DNA from: Streptomyces pseudogriseolus | GTDB lineage: Bacteria > Actinomycetota > Actinomycetes > Streptomycetales > Streptomycetaceae | DNA: 37,502 nt | Assembly (NCBI GenBank): GCA_002154585.1 | Contig: MUNG01000112.1 | Coordinates: 1 to 37,502 of the forward strand | Direction of reading: 5' to 3' | The notes under the pieces: generated by a model | The model's database searches: none | Told to the model about the DNA's origin: nothing | Seen by the model: the letters and a program-made list of their open reading frames with translations, nothing else | Made by a program: the position numbers and the translations under genes | Part shown: positions 8,985-16,758 of the stretch, in pieces | Layout: each line of letters starts with the position of its first letter | How positions within the stretch are numbered: the stretch's first letter is position 1

Positions 8985-9893
8985 TCAGCCCGCCGTGATC
9001 CCCGGTTCCGCCTCCGCCTCCGCGACCGTCACCGGGAAGGCGACGTCGCACACCAGGTCCTCCGGGCCCGCCGCGTCCCAGTCCGCGAAGTAGATCTCCC
9101 GGCAGGGCCCCGCGTACGTCAGCCCCCGCTCCCGCATCCACTCCTCCACCGCCTCGAACGCGGCCAGGATCTGCGGATGCGCGACCTGCGCCTTGGCGAT
9201 CCGGGTGCGGGCCAGCCGCATCGCCGGCTCCACCCGCACCGTCGTCCCCCGGGCCCGGCCCCGCTCCGCGGCCCAGGCGCGGGCCGCCGCCGCGTCGGCG
9301 ACCGGCACGCACGCCTCCGCGGGCCCGTCGCTCTCCACCGACACCTCGGAGTGGTAGACGACGAACGGCGACCCGGTCACCCCGCCGCAGGCGCGGGCGC
9401 CCTCCTCCAGCCGCCCCAGCGACGCGCCGATCCACGCCGGCAGCTCGTCCGCCAGGATGTGCCGCGACTCGGTGATCACCACCTGCTCCGGCACGTCGAC
9501 CGTCTCCACCGTGAACTTCCCGTACATCTCGAGGCTCCTCCCCGACAACCGTCCACGGAGATAGCCGGCGAGCGTCCGCCTCGAGGCGTGCCGCGCCTCG
9601 ACGTCGGCCCAGTACGCGTCCAGCCGGCGCGCCTGCGCCGCCCCGTCGCCCGCGTCCACCACCTTGGCGATCCGCGCCAGCGGCATGTCCAGCTGCCGCA
9701 ACAGCGCCACCAGCCGGGCCCGTTCCACCTGGTCCGCCCGGTAGTACCGGTAGCCGGTGTCCGCGTCGACCCGCGCCGGCGCCAGCAGCCCCAGCCGGTC
9801 GTACAACCGCAGCGCCTTGGCCGACAGGCGGCTACGGGCCGCGAACGCCCCGATGGAGAGCAGTTCCTCGTCCACGTCGACAGTCTCCGTCAC
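8985..9893 (-). CDS. MerR-family regulator with GyrI-like effector domain
   Basis: A 302-residue regulator. Residues about 10-75 form the winged HTH of MerR proteins (LLSIGAFAARSRLSAKALRL, GYRYYRADQVERARLVALLR), then a linker helix, then a GyrI-like/effector-binding domain (residues about 140-300, ending REIYFADWDAAGPEDLVCDVAFPV). This is the architecture of BmrR/BltR-type proteins that sense hydrophobic drugs. Start: GTG at 9893 with GGAGG nine bases upstream; an upstream open frame to 10340 overlaps the glutathione peroxidase gene and is spurious. A classical MerR-type inverted repeat lies at 9932-9952, just upstream, so autoregulation is likely. The target gene is not evident here, although the peroxidase gene lies upstream on the same strand. 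Confidence 0.9.
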   Translation of the reverse strand: MTETVDVDEELLSIGAFAARSRLSAKALRLYDRLGLLAPARVDADTGYRYYRADQVERARLVALLRQLDMPLARIAKVVDAGDGAAQARRLDAYWADVEARHASRRTLAGYLRGRLSGRSLEMYGKFTVETVDVPEQVVITESRHILADELPAWIGASLGRLEEGARACGGVTGSPFVVYHSEVSVESDGPAEACVPVADAAAARAWAAERGRARGTTVRVEPAMRLARTRIAKAQVAHPQILAAFEAVEEWMRERGLTYAGPCREIYFADWDAAGPEDLVCDVAFPVTVAEAEAEPGITAG

Positions 9894-9931
9894 CGGGCGG
9901 TCCCTCCGCCCGGTGACGCAGACGCTCTCCC

Positions 9932-9952
9932 TTGACCCAAGGGCAAGGTCAA
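9932..9952. promoter_or_regulatory. MerR-type operator/promoter
   Basis: TTGACC (9932-9937) and GGTCAA (9947-9952) in inverted orientation with a 9-base spacer, located between the MerR start (9893) and the end of the peroxidase gene (9956). Dyads of this size between promoter elements are typical for MerR proteins. Confidence 0.7.
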
Positions 9953-9955
9953 CCG

Positions 9956-10465
9956 TCAGCCCAGAGCCTTCTCCACGGCCGCCACGACCTCCGCCGACTC
10001 CGGCTCGGTCTGCGGCGAGAACCGGGCCACGACGGCGCCGTCCCGGCCGACGAGGAACTTCTCGAAGTTCCAGCGGATGTCCCCGCTGTGCCCCTCGGCG
10101 TCGGCGAAGCCCGTCAGCCGCTCGTACAGCGGGTGCCGGCCGTCGCCGTTCACCTCGACCTTCTCGGTCATCGGGAACGTCACCCCGTACGTCGCCGAGC
10201 AGAACTCGGCGATCTCCTCCGCGGAGCCCGGCTCCTGCCCCAGGAACTGGTTGCAGGGCACACCGAGCACGGTGAACCCGCGCTCCGCGTACCGCTCGTG
10301 CAGCCGCTCCAGACCCTCGTACTGCGGGGTCAGCCCGCACTTGGAGGCCACGTTCACGACGAGCACGGCACGGCCCGCGTACTGGGAGAGGTCGGCCGGG
10401 CCGCCGGTCAGGGCGCCGATCTCGACGTCGAGCGGCGAGGCGCTGGTGTTCTCGGTAGTCGTCAT
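9956..10465 (-). CDS. Glutathione peroxidase family protein (thiol peroxidase)
   Basis: A 169-residue thioredoxin-fold peroxidase. It has the family signature NVASKCGLTPQY (peroxidatic Cys, not selenocysteine), the LGVPCNQF(L)GQEPG motif and the WNFEKFLV(G)RDG segment carrying the catalytic Trp/Asn. Cys-containing bacterial members generally use thioredoxin rather than glutathione; actinobacteria lack glutathione, so a thioredoxin or mycothiol-linked reductant is likely (inference). It sits upstream of the MerR gene with only the operator between them; whether they are co-transcribed is unclear. ATG 10465. Confidence 0.93.
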   Translation of the reverse strand: MTTTENTSASPLDVEIGALTGGPADLSQYAGRAVLVVNVASKCGLTPQYEGLERLHERYAERGFTVLGVPCNQFLGQEPGSAEEIAEFCSATYGVTFPMTEKVEVNGDGRHPLYERLTGFADAEGHSGDIRWNFEKFLVGRDGAVVARFSPQTEPESAEVVAAVEKALG

Positions 10466-10537
10466 GGGCCCGACCCTAGCTCCGCGCCCTGACGATCCCC
10501 TGACCGCCCTGACGATAATCCGCCGCTCGCGGGGTCG

Positions 10538-10700
10538 CCGGGCCTTCAGCCCCGGGGCCGCCGGACTCCCAGTCCCTGGGGCCGCGGACCCTCAGTCCCT
10601 GGGGCCGCCGGGCCCTCAGTCCCCGGGGCTGCCGGGCCCCCGATCCCTGGGGCCGCGGACCCTCAGTCCCCGGGGCCGCCGCGCCCCTACTCCGCGGCCG
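10538..10700. repeat. Seven imperfect 22-24 bp GC-rich tandem repeats
   Basis: Units such as CGGACCCTCAGTCCCTGGGG recur from 10538 to 10700 (starts near 10538, 10561, 10585, 10608, 10632, 10656, 10679). Each unit carries a CCCCGGGG-like core. The array fills the gap between the peroxidase promoter side and the 3' end of the AbiEii-like gene, into whose last codons it almost runs. Confidence 0.85.
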
Positions 10701-10703
10701 CCC

Positions 10704-11390
10704 CTACTCCTCGGGGTCCTCGCCCTCCACCAGCCGCTCCGCGATGTCCTCCGCCCAGGCCAGCGCCCAGCGCCGCAGCTCCTCGATCGCGGGCGCGTCC
10801 AGCCCCTGCGCGCGGAAACCCCGGTCGTCGAGCCACTCCGTGCCGGTCAGCCGGGACTGCAACTCGGCCAGGTCGAAGGTGTCCGGCGCGTGCCGGCGCC
10901 CCAGCTCCTCCAATTCGGCCGGACTCCACCGGTCCGCGGCCGCGTGCACGTCCACCAGGTCACGCGGCAGCCCGCGGTCCGCCAGCGCCCGCACCCGCGT
11001 ACCGACCAGATCCGCCAGCGCCAGCGCCGGACCGGCCGCGGTCGTCACCGGCGGCCGCCACAGCACCTCCTTGCGCAGATCGACCCGCCACCGCGCCCCG
11101 GACGCCTCGTCCGTCACGACCAGCCGCGCCGCCAGCGGGTCGGCCACCGGCGCCTCGACCGCCCACCCGCGCCCTTCCAACCCCGCCCGCACCGCCCCGG
11201 CGATCCCGGCCATGTCCGCGGGATGCTCGGTGGCCAGATCCACCCCCTCGCTCACGCGCGCCTCGACCAGCCCGTGCGCCCGTACGGCCTCCCCGCCGGC
11301 CAGCACCAGGCCGTACGGCGCCCCGACGGCGAGCAGATCGCCCGTCAGCCGCCCGTGCACGGCGTCCACGCCGAGAGGAGGTGAGGTCAT
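10704..11390 (-). CDS. Nucleotidyltransferase AbiEii/AbiGii-like protein
   Basis: About 228 residues. The GLVLAGGEAVRAHGLV segment is the nucleotidyltransferase-fold LxGGxAL motif of AbiEii/AbiGii and related proteins, followed by an acidic strand (SEGVDLATEHP, where the canonical DxD-like D(l)D is only partly kept) and ADLVGTRVRALADRGLPRDLVDVH, which matches the family's K..R...RD..D helix. AbiEii is the toxin half of a type IV toxin-antitoxin system, but no AbiEi antitoxin is adjacent; in Streptomyces solitary relatives are common and uncharacterised. Start: ATG 11390 with a GGGG just upstream; the frame extends to 11477 but overlaps the divergent promoter region of the next gene. Confidence 0.75.
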   Translation of the reverse strand: MTSPPLGVDAVHGRLTGDLLAVGAPYGLVLAGGEAVRAHGLVEARVSEGVDLATEHPADMAGIAGAVRAGLEGRGWAVEAPVADPLAARLVVTDEASGARWRVDLRKEVLWRPPVTTAAGPALALADLVGTRVRALADRGLPRDLVDVHAAADRWSPAELEELGRRHAPDTFDLAELQSRLTGTEWLDDRGFRAQGLDAPAIEELRRWALAWAEDIAERLVEGEDPEE

Positions 11391-11517
11391 GCCCCGATTA
11401 TCGCGGCGGGGACGCTCCGCCACGATCGGGTGAATCCGTCCGGTACGGGGCAACTGCTCGCATACCTCGCAGGTCATCTACGCGCACGAAGCGAACGACC
11501 AGGAGGGATCCAGCACG

Positions 11518-12162
11518 GTGACCCAGCCGGACGACCCGAACCAGCAGCCGCCCCACGCCAACCAGCAGCCGCCCCACGCGAATCAGCAGCCGTACCCGCA
11601 GCCTCCGGGGTACGGCTTCCCGGGCACCCCGCCCCCGCCGCCCCGGAGGAAGGGCCGCTTCCTGAAGGTCGCGGGCCTCGGCTGCGCGGGCGCGCTCGGC
11701 CTCGTCGTCCTGATCGCCGCGCTGTCGGCGAGCGGCGGCGGCTCCGACGACGGCGGGAACACGGCCGCCGACTCCTCCGCCGGTACGGAGGAGAAGGGCC
11801 CGGACACGAAGAAGAAGGCGTCCGAGCAGGCCGACGGCCCGGTGAAGCTCACCGCGGAACCCGCGGAGTTCAGCAAGAGCGTCCTGGCCGACGGCAGCGA
11901 CTACACCAGCGTGCGGGTCACCGTCGCCAACGACGGTGACGACGAGGTGAGCGTGAACCCGCTCTACTTCGCGATCACCGACACCGGCGGCACCAAGCAC
12001 ACCGTCGAACTCGGCGTGGACGAGGAGCAGATCGACACGGTGGACCTCGCCCCGGGCGAGAACATCTCCGGCACCGTCACCGGCAAGGGCACCTTCACGC
12101 CGCAGTACGTGACCTACACCGACGGCCTGCTGGGCGACCCGGTGCGCGTGGACGTCTCCTGA
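11518..12162 (+). CDS. Membrane-anchored DUF4352-like protein
   Basis: A 214-residue protein with a Gln/Pro/Asn-rich cytoplasmic N-terminus containing two copies of the seven-residue unit NQQPPHA plus a third partial copy, one membrane segment (about residues 48-68, GLGCAGALGLVVLIAALSAS), a Ser/Gly/Asp-rich linker and an extracellular beta-rich domain (VRVTVANDGDDEVSVNPLYF, GENISGTVTGKGTF) that looks like DUF4352/telomeric-repeat-factor-like domains of Gram-positive surface proteins. The Cys inside the membrane segment might be a lipobox-like residue but lacks a clean context. Start: GTG 11518 with AGGAGG 11 bases upstream. Function unknown. Confidence 0.82.
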   Translation: MTQPDDPNQQPPHANQQPPHANQQPYPQPPGYGFPGTPPPPPRRKGRFLKVAGLGCAGALGLVVLIAALSASGGGSDDGGNTAADSSAGTEEKGPDTKKKASEQADGPVKLTAEPAEFSKSVLADGSDYTSVRVTVANDGDDEVSVNPLYFAITDTGGTKHTVELGVDEEQIDTVDLAPGENISGTVTGKGTFTPQYVTYTDGLLGDPVRVDVS

Positions 12163-12167
12163 GGCCG

Positions 12168-13202
12168 TCAGTCCGGCCGTACGACGACGTACTGGTCCAG
12201 GGAGCCCGCCGCGTCCGCACAGGGCTCCTGGACGGCCTCCACACCCTCGGCGACCGAGTCGTCGGCGGTGCCCACGCACTGCGCGCCCGGCACCGTACGG
12301 AGCCGGTAGGCGCCGGGGGCGCCGGAGCCCTCGGGGGCGGGCTCGGGCCGGAACAGGGTGGCGTTGGCGCAGTCGTCGCGCGGTTCGAGCATGCCCTTCA
12401 CCGGGCCGGTGTCCATGACGGTCAGACACCCCTTGCCCAGCTCCGGATGGTGCCACTGGACGCGGTACAGCCCCGCACCGGCCGGCTCCAGATACGTACG
12501 CGGCACGGGGACCTCGGCGCAGGGCAGGTGCACGGCGACGGCGCTGCCGTAGACGCCGCGGCGGTCCCGTCCGTCCGTGAGGCACAGGTCGGTCCGTCCG
12601 GCGGGCCGGATGGTGACCCAGCCGTCGACGGGAGCCTGCCGCTCGCCCTTGGCGACGGGGATGTCGTCGGAGGCGCCGTCCCGCGGGTCCTCCGCCCGGG
12701 ACTGCCAGGCCCGGACGCCGGCGCCGGCGACGAGGAGGAGGGCGACGGCGGCGAGCGCGAGCAGGGACTGCCGTCGCCGCCGTGGCGTCCTGGCCACAGC
12801 GTCCTCGCCGACCTGATCCACCGCACTCACCTCCTCGTGTCCGTCGCGCGGCGCGGGAGCGGACGAGGGAGGGGACGCGGACGCGGCCGGTGCCGGCTCA
12901 GGCGTGCCGCCGGCCCGTCCGCCCCCCTCCGCGATCCTCTCCCTGGCGTCCAGCCAGTCCCCGACCCGCTGTCCGTCCCCGCAGGCGCGCACGAAGGCGG
13001 CCAGGACATCGGGCCGGGGCAGACGGTCACGCCGGAGAACGTCGGCCAGGGTGCTGCGCGCCAGCACGTCCCCGTTCCGGCCGGCCTGCTCCTCCAGCTC
13101 GCGAAAGGTCATCCCCGACAGCTCCTTGAGCCGCCTCATCGACTCGACGAAACCGGCGGCATCCTCGGCCGCGTACGGAGACAACTCACGCAAGTTCCCC
13201 AT
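12168..13202 (-). CDS. Membrane-anchored helix-turn-helix protein
   Basis: About 344 residues. The N-terminal 90 residues resemble an XRE-like HTH (FVESMRRLKELSGMTFRELE ... STLADVLRRDRLPRPDVLAAFVRAC). A Pro/Ala-rich linker leads to one membrane helix (SLLALAAVALLLVAGAGVRA), and an extracytoplasmic domain with several Cys (LCLTDGRD, HLPCAEV, GCLTV, QCVGTADD, EPCADAA) resembles a ricin-B-like or XRE-associated C-terminal domain. Such HTH-membrane-sensor proteins are common in Streptomyces, function unknown. Its 3' end is 5 bases from the end of the convergent DUF4352-like gene. Start at 13202 or 13211 is chosen because the frame further upstream is low quality; no clear RBS is visible. Three 13-bp repeats lie just upstream. 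Confidence 0.82.
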   Translation of the reverse strand: MGNLRELSPYAAEDAAGFVESMRRLKELSGMTFRELEEQAGRNGDVLARSTLADVLRRDRLPRPDVLAAFVRACGDGQRVGDWLDARERIAEGGGRAGGTPEPAPAASASPPSSAPAPRDGHEEVSAVDQVGEDAVARTPRRRRQSLLALAAVALLLVAGAGVRAWQSRAEDPRDGASDDIPVAKGERQAPVDGWVTIRPAGRTDLCLTDGRDRRGVYGSAVAVHLPCAEVPVPRTYLEPAGAGLYRVQWHHPELGKGCLTVMDTGPVKGMLEPRDDCANATLFRPEPAPEGSGAPGAYRLRTVPGAQCVGTADDSVAEGVEAVQEPCADAAGSLDQYVVVRPD

Positions 13203-13258
13203 GCGTGCCATCTTGCTGCGGTCGTTGCACGCTGAACAACGGGGAAACCCGCCATGCC

Positions 13259-13297
13259 TGATCCGCATGCCCGACCCGCATGCACGATCCACATGCC
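13259..13297. promoter_or_regulatory. Three tandem 13-bp repeats upstream of the HTH-membrane gene
   Basis: TGATCCGCATGCC (13259-13271), CGACCCGCATGCA (13272-13284), CGATCCACATGCC (13285-13297), directly head to tail, 57 bases before the HTH gene start. A possible multi-copy protein binding site. Confidence 0.55.
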
Positions 13298-13426
13298 GGG
13301 CCCCCGCAGCCGTGTGCGCGCCGACCCGTCGCGGGGTGCCGGGCCGCGGTCTCCCCCTCGCCACGGCCCGTGCCCCCCGACACCGACGACTGTGCCGACC
13401 GCGCCGGCCGAGATCAACAGGAAACC

Positions 13427-13501
13427 TTGTCCCGGACAACCGTCCCCTTGTCCGGGCAGGTCAAAGGCGTGCGAGGCCCGTGTCCCGGACAGCGGGGACG
13501 T
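13427..13501. promoter_or_regulatory. Repeated TGTCCCGGACA palindromes
   Basis: TTGTCCCGGACAA (13427-13439) is a perfect palindrome around a central C. TGTCCCGGACA recurs at 13491-13501, 63 bases on, and a degraded copy (TTGTCCGGGCA) starts near 13448. They precede the rightward gene at 13534 and follow the leftward HTH gene's 5' region, so they could control either. Confidence 0.55.
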
Positions 13502-13533
13502 GCCGCAGGGCGCCCCCGCATAGAATCCGGGCC

Positions 13534-13887
13534 ATGGTGAAGCCCGACGAGCTGATCGTAGACATCGCAGCCCGCGTGGAAGCGGGGCAGAGCAGTCAGA
13601 TGTCTCTGACCGTGGTCACCGGTGGTGCCGTCATCACCGGCCGGCTGGCGCCCGAATCCGTGTGGCGGAAGAGGGTCGCGGAGGTACTGAAGGACTCGGA
13701 CCGGCTCGGCGAGTTCGCCTCCGTCTTCGACTCCCCGGTGAAGCGGGAGGGCCCGCCCACCCACCTCCATTTCCACGTCGCCCGGATCATCCAGGGCACG
13801 GTCGGCGTCCCGGAGACGGGCGGCATGTACCGGGTGGCGATCGAGGACGTCAGCGCGTGGACGGTGGGCGACTTCAGCTACTCGTGA
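13534..13887 (+). CDS. Conserved hypothetical protein, weakly GvpU-like
   Basis: A 117-residue protein. The first half (LIVDIAARVEAGQSSQMSLT, VVTGGAVITGRLAP) resembles the short gas-vesicle accessory protein GvpU, and the end (IEDVSAWTVGDFSYS) is typical of a Streptomyces-wide hypothetical family. No other gas-vesicle gene is present in the window, so I would not assign gas vesicle function. Start: ATG 13534. The preceding 110 bases hold three TGTCC-type palindromes that may regulate it. Confidence 0.72.
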   Translation: MVKPDELIVDIAARVEAGQSSQMSLTVVTGGAVITGRLAPESVWRKRVAEVLKDSDRLGEFASVFDSPVKREGPPTHLHFHVARIIQGTVGVPETGGMYRVAIEDVSAWTVGDFSYS

Positions 13888-13976
13888 CGTACGCCGGCGT
13901 CCGGCGGTGTCTTGCGTTCCCTGCACCGGCCCCTTAAGTTACCGACCAGTAGGCCACAGGTGAACGGAGCGCCGCC

Positions 13977-14648
13977 ATGCCCACGCTGGACCGCCACGAG
14001 AACGTCTTCGTCCTCGACCTGGGAGACGGCGAGAACCGCTTCCACCCCGACTGGATCACCGCGGTCGGTGCCGCGTTCGACGAGGTGGAGAAGGCGGAGG
14101 GCCCGCGCGCCCTGGTGACGGCGGCGACGGGCAAGTTCTGGTCCAACGGCCTGGACCTGGAGTGGCTGTTCGCCCACGCGGACGCCTACCACGACTACGT
14201 GGTCTCCGTGCACGAACTGTTCGCGCGGCTGCTGTCGCTGCCGGTGGTGACGGTGGCCGCGCTCCAGGGCCACACGTTCGCGGCCGGGGCGATGCTGTCC
14301 CTGGCCCACGACTTCCGCGTGATGCGCGCCGACCGCGGCTACTGGTGCCTCCCGGAGGCGGACATCGACATCCCGTTCACCCCGGGCATGTCGGCCCTGA
14401 TCCGCGCCCGCCTGACCCCGCAGACGGCGCACGAGGCGATGACGACGGCGCGGCGGTACGGGGGCGTGGACGCGGCGGCGGCGTCGATCGTGGACCGCGC
14501 GGTTCCGGAGACGGAGGTCCGCCCCACGGCCCTGTCCCTGGCTGAGTCCCTGACCGGCAAGGCGGGCAACACCCTGGGCACGATCAAGTCCCGCCTGTAC
14601 ACCGAGGTCCTGACGACCCTGAGGGACAGGACGAACCCGCTGGGCTGA
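13977..14648 (+). CDS. Enoyl-CoA hydratase/isomerase family protein
   Basis: A 223-residue crotonase-fold protein. The FWSNGLDLEWL segment forms the first oxyanion-hole loop, and ALQGHTFAAGAMLSLAHDFR is the second conserved loop. The HDFRVMRADRGYWCLPEADI region matches delta3,delta2-enoyl-CoA isomerases (PECI/Eci), in which an acidic residue in this segment acts as base; here the sequence LPEADID keeps E and D. It is shorter than usual hydratases (about 260), consistent with the isomerase-like group. It probably acts in fatty acid or CoA-thioester metabolism in the cytoplasm. ATG 13977 with GGAGCG nearby. It ends in a convergent terminator. Confidence 0.88.
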   Translation: MPTLDRHENVFVLDLGDGENRFHPDWITAVGAAFDEVEKAEGPRALVTAATGKFWSNGLDLEWLFAHADAYHDYVVSVHELFARLLSLPVVTVAALQGHTFAAGAMLSLAHDFRVMRADRGYWCLPEADIDIPFTPGMSALIRARLTPQTAHEAMTTARRYGGVDAAAASIVDRAVPETEVRPTALSLAESLTGKAGNTLGTIKSRLYTEVLTTLRDRTNPLG

Positions 14649-14662
14649 GACGCCGCACGGAG

Positions 14663-14691
14663 GGGTCCCGGACCGTACCGGCCCGGGACCC
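14663..14691. terminator. Convergent terminator hairpin
   Basis: Arms GGGTCCCGG (14663-14671) and CCGGGACCC (14683-14691), 11-base loop, 15 bases past the crotonase stop and before the convergent gene end at 14752. Confidence 0.65.
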
Positions 14692-14751
14692 TCACGCCTG
14701 CGAATGCCCGCTGATGCCGAGGGCTCCGTAGGCGCGTCATCGGGTGCGCCC

Positions 14752-15084
14752 TCAACCGGAGAGCAGAGCCTTCCCGGCCGCGACGACGGGCAGGCCGACC
14801 TCGCCGACCAGGGCGGCGATGCCGGAGATGCGCTGCACGAGGGTGCGCCGGCGTTCCGGGGAGGTCTCCTCGGTGATGGCGCCGGCGGCGGCGTCCACCT
14901 CGGCCCGGTCCGCCGCGTCCAAGTGCGGGCGGAGCCGCTCGATTTCGGTGAGCAGGGCCTGGAGCGCCGGCCCTGCCTCGGTCACGCCGACGTTCTTGCC
15001 GCCGGTCACGATGTCCCCGGACCCGGTGTGCTCGGCCTTGCCGATGCTGCCCGCCCCGTACTGCTGGATGTGGTCCCCGCTCAT
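14752..15084 (-). CDS. Small protein with Gly/Ser/His motif and helical C-terminus
   Basis: A 110-residue protein. Residues 1-33 hold a motif DHIQQYGAGSIGKAEHTGSG followed by DIVTGGKNVG; residues 40-110 are a predicted helical bundle (ALLTEIERLRPHLDAADRAE ... VQRISGIAALVGEVGLPVVA) that resembles small helical proteins found beside effector/sensor-type conflict genes in actinobacteria. Its start overlaps the stop of the upstream gene by 4 bases (ATGA), so the two are translationally coupled. Function unknown. Confidence 0.78.
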   Translation of the reverse strand: MSGDHIQQYGAGSIGKAEHTGSGDIVTGGKNVGVTEAGPALQALLTEIERLRPHLDAADRAEVDAAAGAITEETSPERRRTLVQRISGIAALVGEVGLPVVAAGKALLSG

Positions 15085-15356
15085 GACGCCTGAATGCCCC
15101 CGCTGCCGCTGTGCTGTGCCTTGCCGATGCTGCCCGAGCCGTACTGCTTGATGAGGTCACCGCCCACCGCGTGCTCCACGTTGATGATCATCTGGGCGAT
15201 CTCGGGGTTGCCGATCGCCTTGGTGATCTCGTGGATCAGCTGGTGAATTTTCCTCCTGCCGGGTGGCAGTAGCACGTGCTCAGGACGGGTCGGGGTGACG
15301 TCGATCGTGTCCGCGCGGTAGACGACGACGTCCGGGCGGCGATTGGATGTGCTCAC
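15081..15356 (-). CDS. Small protein sharing the Gly/Ser/His motif
   Basis: A 91-residue protein. Its C-terminus (GGDLIKQYGSGSIGKAQHSG, then SGGI) repeats almost exactly the N-terminus of the next gene (GDHIQQYGAGSIGKAEHTGS). The first 60 residues contain RRKIHQLIHEITKAIGNPEI and a VVVYRADTIDVTP strand. It is the first gene of a two-gene overlapping unit. I do not recognise a named family; the repeated motif suggests the two proteins bind the same partner or were one protein once. Confidence 0.72.
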   Translation of the reverse strand: MSTSNRRPDVVVYRADTIDVTPTRPEHVLLPPGRRKIHQLIHEITKAIGNPEIAQMIINVEHAVGGDLIKQYGSGSIGKAQHSGSGGIQAS

Positions 15357-15619
15357 GCATCCACGCGGGGACCACCGCCTCAGCCGTCATGAGGCATCTC
15401 CCGGACACTGTGCGGCGAGCCCAATTCCCTGGGTTGAGCGTACTGTCGGCCGCACCCCGCCAGGACGTGTGTGGCCCGAGACCGATGCCGGCCTGATCAG
15501 TACCATGAAGCGGTTCAAGCAGCCGTGCAGGCGACTGCGCCTCGCCGACGACGAGCCGTACGTGACCAACGACAGCTACAGGTTCGTCGACGGTCGGCAC
15601 CCACCAGAAGACCCAGGCC

Positions 15620-15913
15620 GTGATGACGGACGAAACAGACGGAACAAACGAGGCGGAACCCACGGTCCCCAGCTCGCTGGTCATCGACCTGGTCGAGGTA
15701 CGGGACGCTGAGGCACTCCAACGGCTCCTTCCACGAAGCCTGATGTTCCCCGACTTCTACGGCCGGAACTGGAACGCCTTCTGGGACGCGATCACCGGCC
15801 TCGTCGACCTGCCGCACGAACTGACCTTCACCGGATGGACCGCCTTTTCGGCGAACCTGCCGACGGAGGCCCGCAACCTGCGTGAACTCCTGGACCGTTA
15901 CCTCAGCACATAG
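15620..15913 (+). CDS. Barstar-family (barnase inhibitor-like) protein
   Basis: A 97-residue protein with the barstar core: FPDFYGRNWNAFWDAITGLV matches the inhibitor's conserved F(P)xYYGxNLDAxWD helix, followed by the strand LTFTGW. Barstar blocks the RNase barnase with a helix bearing acidic residues. No barnase-like nuclease is visible adjacent. The stretch before it (15505-15620) encodes, in another frame, LADDEPYVTNDSYRFVDG, which might be a detached N-terminal part, so a frameshift cannot be excluded. GTG 15620 or ATG 15623, no strong RBS. Confidence 0.78.
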   Translation: MMTDETDGTNEAEPTVPSSLVIDLVEVRDAEALQRLLPRSLMFPDFYGRNWNAFWDAITGLVDLPHELTFTGWTAFSANLPTEARNLRELLDRYLST

Positions 15914-16128
15914 GGCGAGTCCTTCGCGGCCTCGCACCGCATTTGCTACCAGTAACACCGCCTCACTGCGCCCTGTAGTGCCGCTTGCCGCTCCTTACGT
16001 ATGGAGCGCGTGGGTGACTCTCCGCCGGCTCCGACGATCGCCCCCCGGACGACAAATCCAAGGCTGCTTGACGATCGCGCAGTTACGCTGACCGGGGCAG
16101 TCCACAGTGCACAGATTCGGGGGAAGCC

Positions 16129-16679
16129 GTGAACCGACCACTGCTGTTCCTCGACGTGGACGGGCCGCTCAACCCATACGCGGCCAAGCCGCAAAGGCGT
16201 CCCGACGGCTACACCACACTCAGATTCCCCGGAACAACGCTGATGAGGTCGACATGGGCCTCTCGTTCCGACCACGTCCCCTACGTGTCTGGCTCAACCC
16301 GGACCACGGACGCATCCTGCTCCAGCTCGGCTTCGAGCTGTGCTGGGCCACCACATGGATGGATGATGCCAACCGGTGGATCGCACCGGTCCTCGGTCTT
16401 CCTGAACTCCCTTACGTGGACTTCGGCGACGCCCTACTCCAGGAACGTCCGGATGGAATCCACTGGAAGACCGGGCCGCTGGTGGACTACGCGGGCGGTC
16501 GTCCGTTCGCCTGGGTGGACGACGAGCTGAGCGAGCGGGACCAAACGTACGTGACCGCTCACCACCAAGGACCCGTGCTCCTCCACCACGTCAATCCGCG
16601 GATCGGCCTGCGGGAGAACGACTTCCACGCACTCGCCGACCACGCCCGGTCCCTGAACACCTCACACACCACCGGCTGA
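16129..16679 (+). pseudogene. Frameshifted HAD-like hydrolase gene
   Basis: The first 30 codons (GTG 16129, RBS GGGGGAAG) encode MNRPLLFLDVDGPLNPYAAK, a HAD motif I with the D-x-D nucleophile pair. The rest of the family sequence continues only in a different frame (RPLRVWLNPDHGRILLQLGF ... ELCWATTWMDDANRWIAPVL ... LLHHVNPRIGL), to the stop at 16679. A one-base shift lies around 16215-16235. The family is a common Streptomyces HAD-like protein. The intact parts on both sides mean the break is recent, a sequencing error, or, less likely, programmed. Confidence 0.78.
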
Positions 16680-16758
16680 GCAGCACACCACGCCAACGGT
16701 GCCGTTCAGGCTGCTGTGCACCGCCGTGGTGCAGCACCGTCGATGTCAGCCTCTGATG

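Noticed and set aside
10466..10540. Open frames on the plus strand in the peroxidase/MerR region (long, Arg/Pro/Gly-rich)
   Set aside because: They are antisense shadows of GC-rich genes, with no RBS or family match.
10704..11390. A complete AbiE toxin-antitoxin pair
   Set aside because: No AbiEi-like winged-helix antitoxin lies next to it; the neighbours are a peroxidase and a DUF4352-like protein.
13534..13887. A gas vesicle gene
   Set aside because: Only a weak GvpU-like resemblance exists and no gvpA, gvpF or gvpL is present.
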